DNA from: Humulus lupulus
Taxonomy: Eukaryota > Streptophyta > Magnoliopsida > Rosales > Cannabaceae
Assembly: GCF_963169125.1 (NCBI RefSeq)
Contig: NC_084798.1
Span: 196,163,481-196,227,480 of the forward strand
Reading direction: 5' to 3'
Length of the DNA: 64,000 bases
How positions within the stretch are numbered: position 1 is the stretch's first letter; every line of letters starts with the position of its first letter. The notes beneath the pieces were generated by a model, which worked only from the letters and a program-made list of their open reading frames with translations, made no database searches and had not been told where the DNA came from. Shown here piece by piece: positions 57,301 through 64,000 of the stretch. The translations under genes were made by a program, and so were the position numbers.

Positions 57301-58734
57301 AAATTCAATGGAACATAGAAGATGGATGGTTGATGTTAGAAGTTCTCGACTGTACGAGGAAGTGATTTAATTGGAGGCGGATCTCTTACCTGGAAGGTAC
57401 GTGTCGGTTAAAAAGGACGCCACAGATTATAATGGAATGGGCAAGGTAACGATTGAGATGGGTATAGTATTAGTATGTGGTGATGAACATATACGTATTC
57501 TTTAGATAATGGAATCCGGAGTGATGGTCTTGTGGGAACAGGGAAGAACCCTGTCAAGGTGTTACGTGTTAGGGTACCAGGATTGGATGAGTGATCCGAT
57601 GAGAATTTGGTGTGTAGGAGGGAATTTTAAATGGATATTGTTTCATTCCCTAAGGTATGTTGTACCGAAACAATTGGATTGGGGACAGAATTCTGTGTAT
57701 TGAGATATTGGGAGGAAATTGATAAGGAGGCGGATTATAGGAATGGACCACATTGAATTATAAATAAGGTGATTGAACAGAGAAGAAGTTGTAACTCAGC
57801 TGAATGAGTTAGCATAATTTGGTTTGTATAAATTAGTAATGGAATAGAGCATTGGTAATGTTGAGTTAAGACCCTATACTTTCTAAGCTATGGAAAGGGA
57901 CCAGAGAGCGAAGAAAACATAGTGGGAATGTGGAATTACTGATTGATTGCAGATAGGATAGCAATCTGAGGGCTTAACAGTTATGTTAAAGAATTAGGTG
58001 CTAAGTGTGTAAACATTTGAGACGCTAAGGACAGTGTAATCCTTGAGAGGATAGTCATAATGATGAATGCTGGAGTACAGCAAGGGTGACACGGTTTAGA
58101 ATTTGGTAAAATAAAAAGCAAGGAGTGCTATGCAAAGTCGAAAAGAAAAAAAATGGTGGATACCGCGGTTCAGTATTGGTATTTGGGGAATATCAAAAAG
58201 GTTGTTGAAACTTCTAAGGCAGGAGTATTTGCCTATTTGAAAAGATACAAGAGCTTGCAAATTGTTGACTTTGGAGTACAGAGTTCCAGGATGAGAGATT
58301 TGTATCTCTCCAAGTTATGCAGCAAGGAAGAGTATGATAGTTTGAAAAAAAAAAAAGGGAGTTCTGACTCCCGATTTGATAGGAATTCTAAGGTCGTACT
58401 AAGGGTTGGGCCGAGGACCTATAAGCTGGTTTCACCCTGATAAGGGTGATGATTCATAAGCATTTATGGCATTGAGAATAAATCAATGAACTAATCATTG
58501 TAAACTAACAGACTCTAGAATTTCGGCAGATCTGGTGTGCAAGTAAAAGTTAAAGAAAATATAGTTATCAAACAAGATCTTGTGGAACAAGATCGTACTC
58601 ACGCGTGGGTATTATTGAAGATTAAGAGTAAAGGCGTTAGACCTTGGGAAAAAAGTTAGTCAGAGATATGAAGTATACAGTCTGGTGTGTTCAAGTAAAT
58701 TTCGAGGACGAAATTATTATATGGAGGGGATAGT
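54334..58734 (+). pseudogene. Decayed gag-pol of the inner element
   Basis: No frame is open for more than about 95 codons in 4.4 kb, the normal interior length for such an element. Remnants are collinear. The first is a reverse transcriptase block at about 56471-56525, reading VDL-stop-PSYY-stop-LEIKERDIS. An integrase-region echo (TGGATATTGTTTCATTCCC) lies near 57630. The polyprotein tail at 58372-58440 has SRFDRNSKVVLRVG and RTYKLVSP, and AATTTCGAGGACGAAATTAT adjoins the polypurine tract at the end. The density of changes is far above that between the LTRs. It makes no protein and would depend on enzymes from intact relatives. Confidence 0.7.
58716..58733 (+). promoter_or_regulatory. Polypurine tract of the inner element
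   Basis: TATATGGAGGGGATAG immediately before the 3' LTR start at 58735. Confidence 0.8.
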
Positions 58735-61223
58735 TGTAACGACCCAAAATTACTAATAAGGCTTAAGGACCTTGATTAGTGTGCCGGGAGGGCATAATTG
58801 GATGTTAAGAGAATTAGTGGTAAGAATGCATGAATATGGGTATTGGATAAGTATGTGGGCCCTGTTTGGCTGGTAAGGGCATAATTGTAATTTTGGCCCG
58901 TTAGGGCGTAAACGTGAAGTGTGTGATAAATTGTTGAGACCACAATATTATGTGGATAGGTAGATATTTATATATATGTATATATGTGCGTGTTTGTAGC
59001 TTTCGACACGAGGCGATCCTAGGGAGCAAGTAGCACGAAAGTCACAACGGGGCTTAATAGTTGACTTTGGATAAGTCAGGGGTATTTTAGGTATCGGGTA
59101 GTTATTTAGACTACTGGGTTATGAAAATAAATATATGGAGAAATATTTGAGGTTAGGAAGTCTAGGCGGGAATACTGGTGGATTTTACCATTTTTTGCCC
59201 TCGGAGACATTTTTGGTACCCTGAGCCTTGAGGTAACTTTAAAGGTTAAGTTAATAATACAAAATAAAGGAATTATTTGGAAACTTAGAGAAACCGACTT
59301 AGCCTCAGCCTTCCCCCTTGTCTTCCTCCATTTCTCTTTCTCTCAAGAAGAACTACAAAAAAATTAGGGGAATTTGATTGAAATTCAGAGAATTTGAAGC
59401 TATGATCTAGGAGCTTAACTCAGGGATTAGCTGAGGATTCCAGCAAGAGTAAAGGTAAGCTATAAGTTTGTTCATGATGGTTAAATTTTGTGATTATGCT
59501 GGGTTTTGAAGAGATTGTGGATTTTGACATTTAAAGGTTGAATTGAGGCTTGGAGCTTGGGAGTTAGCTCAGTTTTGCTTAGGGGATTGATTCTACAGCA
59601 AAGGTGAGTTTGAAATTGAGGTTTTAATGTTTGAATTTCTAAGATTTTCTGCTGGTTTTGAAGTTGTTAGGTGTGGGAGTTTCATAAATTAAGATGATGT
59701 GTTGAGGGGTTTTTAGCCTGGATTTATGCTAGGTTTTTACTGTTGGAAGCATGCTAGAGTGTTGGGATAATTGAGTTGTGTTATTGGGATTGTTTAAAAT
59801 GGGTTTGGATGAGGTTTTGGATGTTAGAAATGGGGGAAATTCTGGGTTCGAAAGGAAGGGCTGCAACTCTGTTCTAGAGCGTTGCGGCCCTAGGTTGAAG
59901 ATGAGCCAGGGAGGCTCAGCCAGGGGCAAGCGCCACGGCGCCCAAGCAAGGGCCGCAGCGCGTGTCTTCTTTTAGGAAGGGCCTAAGTTCTGTTTTGAGG
60001 GCAGGGCTGCAACTAAGCTTTAAGGGCTACAGCCCTTAGACGCATACTTGAACGTTCAAGGTTTTAAAGTACGGGGATCGAGCCTAGGGTGCTCGGGATC
60101 AATCTCACCACCGTGCTTGGTGGGATTCGACTCTCGGAAGCTAGTTTTGTACACGAGAACCTATATTTGAATATTAATGGAAACCATGATCTTGGTTGTG
60201 ACTAGGTGATAAGCTAGGGCTCGGGGAACGGATCATGCTCGGGGGCCGTCCTTCTTAATTAAAATACTTGGAATTAAGGTAAGAAAACTGCACCTATGTA
60301 GGTGGATAGGATGGGACTAAGTGTTCCCTATATTTGATTGTATTGTTATATGAATATGTTGGGACTAAGAGTTCCCTAAAATTATATGAGTGTCATGAGG
60401 TGGTATTATGCCACTAGGACATGTGATAAACGACCTAAGGGTGCCGAAATCAATACTTGCGCACATGGCGCGGCTCGGACACTGGTATCCGAGGACAGCT
60501 TATTAATCACTGAGCTCGGTTAAGCTGGCCGAAGTCAGTGGGTATGTCACTGGGCTTGGCCTAAGCGAGCCAAAGACAGTGAATTAAACAGGGGTTGTGG
60601 CCTGCGGGCATTAACCCTAGTTATTGCTTGACATATGTACTATTTTTTATTATTGTGTATGACTTTATGAGTATCTGGAGTTGAATTATTGGTTATTGAC
60701 CAATGTGCTGCCTTGAATGTATTTTATGGTTTGCTAGTAACTGATTAATGCCTTGTAATTATTTGGATTATGCTATACGAGTTGTTTAGCTGCTAATACT
60801 GTTATGTTATGATGTTATGTTTTCTTACTGGGCCTCGGCTCACGGGTGCTACGTGGTGCAGGTAATGCAAGTTGACCATGGGTTGGAGAGCTCTGGGGGC
60901 GAGGTGTACATTGTCAGCTGCTCGGCCACCATGGTCGAGGGATTGTACAGGGACGGGAACCTTAATCGTAAATTTTGCCATTAGAGTGGCTTGGTTATTT
61001 ATTTGTTAGCAAGAATTTTGTATTTGCGTTATTTAAACCTTGTTTTGGGATCCCATGTATCAAACATGTATTTTAGTAAAATTTAATCGTTTATAACCAA
61101 AATTCTTTTTAACCTAACTTATTATGTCATTAGTTACACATTTTGATTTAAATGACTTGATTAACAAGTCTTGCACTATTTCAAACACACAGTGTAACAA
61201 TCTTGGTTTTCTAGGGCGTTACA
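58735..61223 (+). repeat. Inner element 3' LTR
   Basis: 2489 bp, about 95-97 percent identical by eye to the 5' LTR. In the first 240 bp I count about 11 differences; later parts differ less. Word patch 59850-60035; module 60279-60861. Confidence 0.93.
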
Positions 61224-61228
61224 ACTAT

Positions 61229-61272
61229 TTTAAACACACGGTGTAACAATCCTAATTTAGTAGGGCCTTACA
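61229..61272 (+). repeat. Outer retrotransposon 5' LTR, last part
   Basis: TTTAAACACACGGTGTAAC through TAGGGCCTTACA continues the LTR interrupted at 51830. It is collinear with the end of the inner LTRs (TTTCAAACACACAGTGTAA...GGGCGTTACA). Confidence 0.85.
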
Positions 61273-62960
61273 ACTTGGTATCAAAGCTGCCAAGGCTTAT
61301 GGTTCCTGAAGATTGACCGAACATGTACGATCGCTACTGAAGATATGTTTGACTCAAGGTTTGGTAATTAATGGGTTGAATACATGTTTAATAGTTTAAT
61401 TGAACTATAGGCATTATCATCATGCTAGAATAGAGAGCATGATATTTAATGTTAGAGGATGGTCCTTTGATGGATACGTGAATATTATAGAAATGTGTAT
61501 TAGTATTATTGTTGCATGTGGATCATGTGCTTGTTTGGTTTGACCATGGGACAGTCTAGAGGTTGTTGTCATTGCTTGACAAACCAGAGGCGTCAATTGT
61601 AGAAGTATTGGGAATATTGCTTCTGAGATGATTAATTAGACTCTATGTTAGGAGTGTGGAGGCGGAGTATGTTATTATGGAACCTCAAATTAGTCCTCAT
61701 GGTGTGAGAGCAAATGTTAACTGAGGTGTAAGCCAAGTTATAAAGACTAGATAGTCGAGGCAATAGATTCTGTCAGAGAATGTTGCTCAACATGTGTTTG
61801 CTACATCGATAGGTTTGGGTGGTGCAACCTGAAGTATAGAAATCGGTTGGAACCATTGTGAGAAAGGTTCTGAAAGTAATACCCTTCGGTTTTGAGGGAG
61901 ATGTAGATTTAGTTAGAGTGGAACTGAACAACGAATAAGCATGAATAGTTCCATCCCATATTTTACGGGGACGGTGGGTAATGATAGAATGGCTTATGCC
62001 AAGTATATGTTATGAGACGATGCTCGAATAGGATGGGATATTGTATCCAAAACACACAGTCATTGTTACAATGAACAAGGAGGAGTCCTGGGAGTTATTA
62101 AATGAAAAGTATCATATTGATGCAGTCGGACTGCGAAGGTGGACAAGTTCACTAGTCGGATCAGAGCAATCGTATTGTGACTGAACGTGCCTTGAAACTT
62201 GGTAGGTTGGCAAGAATTACTAACGACTTAGTGCCAACAAACATCGCAATGAAATAAAGATTTGTTTTGGGGCTGAATTTTATGAGGGTTTGCGATGCGA
62301 GAATCGCATATATATCTCGAGTTACTGCGTATGCTCAGGTGGTAGAGGAGTCATTTATTGTTAAGAGGACAGGGAACAAGGGATCTGGAGAGGGTGTCGT
62401 AAGGCGCGATGCTCGAAGAATGACTCCTCTATTTACAAGATCTAGTAGAGGTAATGACCCCATTTATTTAAGGATAGAATGTAAAGATTTATGCTACTGC
62501 AGGTCAGATAAACGATTTCGGGGAACTCAAGGCAAGCTTCAGGGTGGAAAAGATAATTGAAGAACTTATTTTGAGGGCATACCACATAGGCCCTAACATA
62601 GTGCCATTTGTCTGTTTGTATTTACTGTGGCGATAAACGAATTTTGAAGACCTTATGATGGGCATGGTATGAGATTTGGTACCCCGTTATCTATTAAGGA
62701 GTTCGTAATACCTAGGAGATGGATTAAATCATGACGGATGGAATTAGATTGTAAGAAAATGTTGGGAATAGTGCCTGTGGATGCCAAAAATCCACCAAGA
62801 AAAAATCTCTAGTCCATGTTTGGAATACAAGGCTAAAGGTCACTTAGTCATGTTATCAGACTCGGGCCCGTAAGTCTTGTGAAACCAAGAGATTGTCCCA
62901 AGGGAAACATCACCTTATGAGCCATGAAGTATGGCCTTCCTAGGCTAAGGGGCCAAGTTA
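61273..62960 (+). pseudogene. Outer element primer-binding site and decayed interior
   Basis: TTGGTATCAAAGCTGCC (61275) is the primer-binding site. The next 100 bp are clearly homologous to the start of the inner element's interior (GGTTCCTG, ACATGTAC, CGCTACTGAAGA, GACTCAAGG). After that I see no open gag frame; short frames such as 62267-62560 give no recognisable domain. The element continues past the right edge of the window. Confidence 0.6.
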
Positions 62961-62969
62961 CGTGTTGCA

Positions 62970-63735
62970 AGAGGGCAGGTGCACGAGGCCCTCGCATAGT
63001 GAGGCCCTACTTGTCTTGATGTCGAGAGATGTCAAGGGCACCGGAGCCATGTGCCTCGACCGCGCACACGCGTCTCGCGAGGTTTCCCCTCGCAGCACGC
63101 CTCGCACAATGAGGCTCCCCTCGCAACACGCCGCGCGCATGCGTCTCGCAAGCCTGCCCCTCGCAGCATGCCTCGCACAATGAGGCTCCCCTCGCATCGC
63201 GCCTCGCGCACATCTCGCGAGGCTCCCCTTGCAACATGCCTCGCGTGCATCTCGCGAGGCTCCCCTTGCAACACGCCTCGCGTGCATCTCGCAAGGCTCC
63301 CCTCGCAATGCGCCTCGTCCCAAGCACCTATAGCCTTGCGTAGCCTCGCATAGTGAGGCCAAGGGTCTCGCACCAAGTGAGGCACCCCTCGCATAGTGAG
63401 GCCAAGGGTCTCGCGCCAAGTGAGGCGCCCCTCGCATGGCCTCGTGTAGCCTCGCATAGCGAGGCCAAGTGTCTCGCGCCAAGTGAGGCGCACCTCGTCT
63501 CGCGGCCCCCATGGCCTCGCACCACCAATGCCTCGCACACCCGCGCACACCAAGGCCTCGTGCACCTGCGCATGAGGGCCTCGCGCACCCACGCACCAAG
63601 GCCTCACGCACCTGCACATAAGGGCTTCGCACCACACCTCGCCCAGTCGTGCCGAGGTGTCGTATACCCGTGCCGTGCTTCATCTAGCCCAGATGCCTCT
63701 ATGCCATGATGTCAATGCCTCGCATGCCCGTATGT
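62970..63735. repeat. GC-rich island of recurring CCTCGC words with 37-bp and 43-bp tandem units
   Basis: An abrupt GC-rich block inside AT-rich DNA. Near-perfect 37-bp units start at 63219, 63256 and 63293 (AGGCTCCCC...GCCTCGCGTGCATCTCGC). Two 43-bp units start at 63353 and 63396 (GTGAGGCCAAGGGTCTCGC...CCCCTCGCATA), and a longer version starts at about 63459. GAGGC and GCCTC alternate, so the block is rich in short inverted repeats. Long frames are open on both strands because stop codons are rare in this composition. Confidence 0.85.
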
Positions 63736-64000
63736 GGTCTAAGACCCCTGGAAGGGGCGTACGAGGAGCAATAAAAAAGACCCAAGAACTATTTGGTATC
63801 AAGCCAATAGTGGTATAGATGACTGAGTATATCGTTCATGTTAACACACAAGCTTTCCTACACTTAGTAGAATGTGTAATAGCTTTGAGCAAATACATGC
63901 CTTGGAGATGTGAGAGTAACCATTAGGTACAAGGTACCTATACGTGTATGGGTGCAGGACGTACGATGTAGAGTCCAAGAACTTTACTTAGCTAATTATT

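Larger units (their letters stand above)
51831..61223 (+). mobile_element. Inner Tekay-like Ty3/gypsy retrotransposon, complete but decayed
   Basis: LTRs of 2488 and 2489 bp (51831-54318 and 58735-61223) start TGTAACGACCC and end GGGCGTTACA. Flanks ATTAT (51826-51830) and ACTAT (61224-61228) are a 5-bp target duplication with one change; the intact LTR at 54270 shows the original site was CACTATTTC-like. Primer-binding site and polypurine tract are present. The 4.4 kb interior keeps only remnants of gag-pol. Assignment to Tekay-type chromoviruses rests on the initiator tRNA site, the GAGGACGAAATT tail beside the polypurine tract and the gag remnant style at 4100. Confidence 0.92.

Noticed and set aside
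58153..58440. Independent 95-codon gene
   Set aside because: Its C-terminal half matches the degraded end of a gypsy polyprotein, so it is part of the inner element's dead gag-pol.
62958..63683. Long open frames on both strands in the GC-rich island, giving Ala/Arg-rich proteins
   Set aside because: Frames are open in several phases of both strands because the repeat lacks stop codons. The products are low-complexity translations of the repeat unit with no domain.

Overview
The window is nuclear DNA of a flowering plant, probably a eudicot. It is AT-rich and full of nested plant LTR retrotransposons, with plant-type TATA boxes, GT-AG introns and a Cassandra element. The species cannot be fixed from the sequence. 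I see no intact host gene, tRNA gene, functional rRNA gene or CRISPR array. Nearly every recognisable coding stretch is a broken retrotransposon gene.

Layout. 1-3298: end of a long LTR entering from the left. 3299-4442: a Ty1/copia integrase fragment fused to a chromovirus-like gag fragment. 4443-16468: element A, a minus-strand Ty3/gypsy element of the Tat (Retand-like) group that lacks its 3' LTR and is broken by two insertions. 16469-17880: an LTR piece. 18200-25130: remnant of a minus-strand Ty1/copia element holding a solo LTR (18964-21914), which itself holds a complete Cassandra element (20847-21666). 25312-27260: another LTR of the same family. 28100-31667: an Athila/Tat-like 3' end with a plant-transposon-protein ORF and a 1.4 kb LTR. 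32720-34970: hairpin MITE, a possible TIR element and an RNase H-like fragment. 34980-48933: a Mutator-like TIR element (9-bp target duplication) split by element B (35143-47597), a second Tat/Retand-like element with both LTRs. 48967-49383: a second hairpin MITE. 49593-64000: an outer Tekay-like retrotransposon whose 5' LTR is split by a complete inner relative (51831-61223). A GC-rich repeat island lies at 62970-63735.

How the parts relate. Elements A and B have the same plan. Gag-pol lies on the minus strand. Downstream of pol come tandem repeats of about 115 bp, and then a gene on the opposite strand with its own TATA box, introns, a domain like the putative gypsy-type transposase family and a coiled-coil tail. 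Because that gene is antisense to the genomic RNA, its introns would survive reverse transcription. The two copies differ mainly at synonymous sites in conserved blocks, which points to past selection on the protein. A and B carry different catalytic lesions, so neither can move alone.

The long LTRs of several families share a layout: a patch of recurring short palindromic or GC-rich words, a TATA box in some, then a GTAAG...TGCAG intron-like segment that often holds minisatellites. This recurrent layout and the antisense spliced gene are the most interesting signals here.
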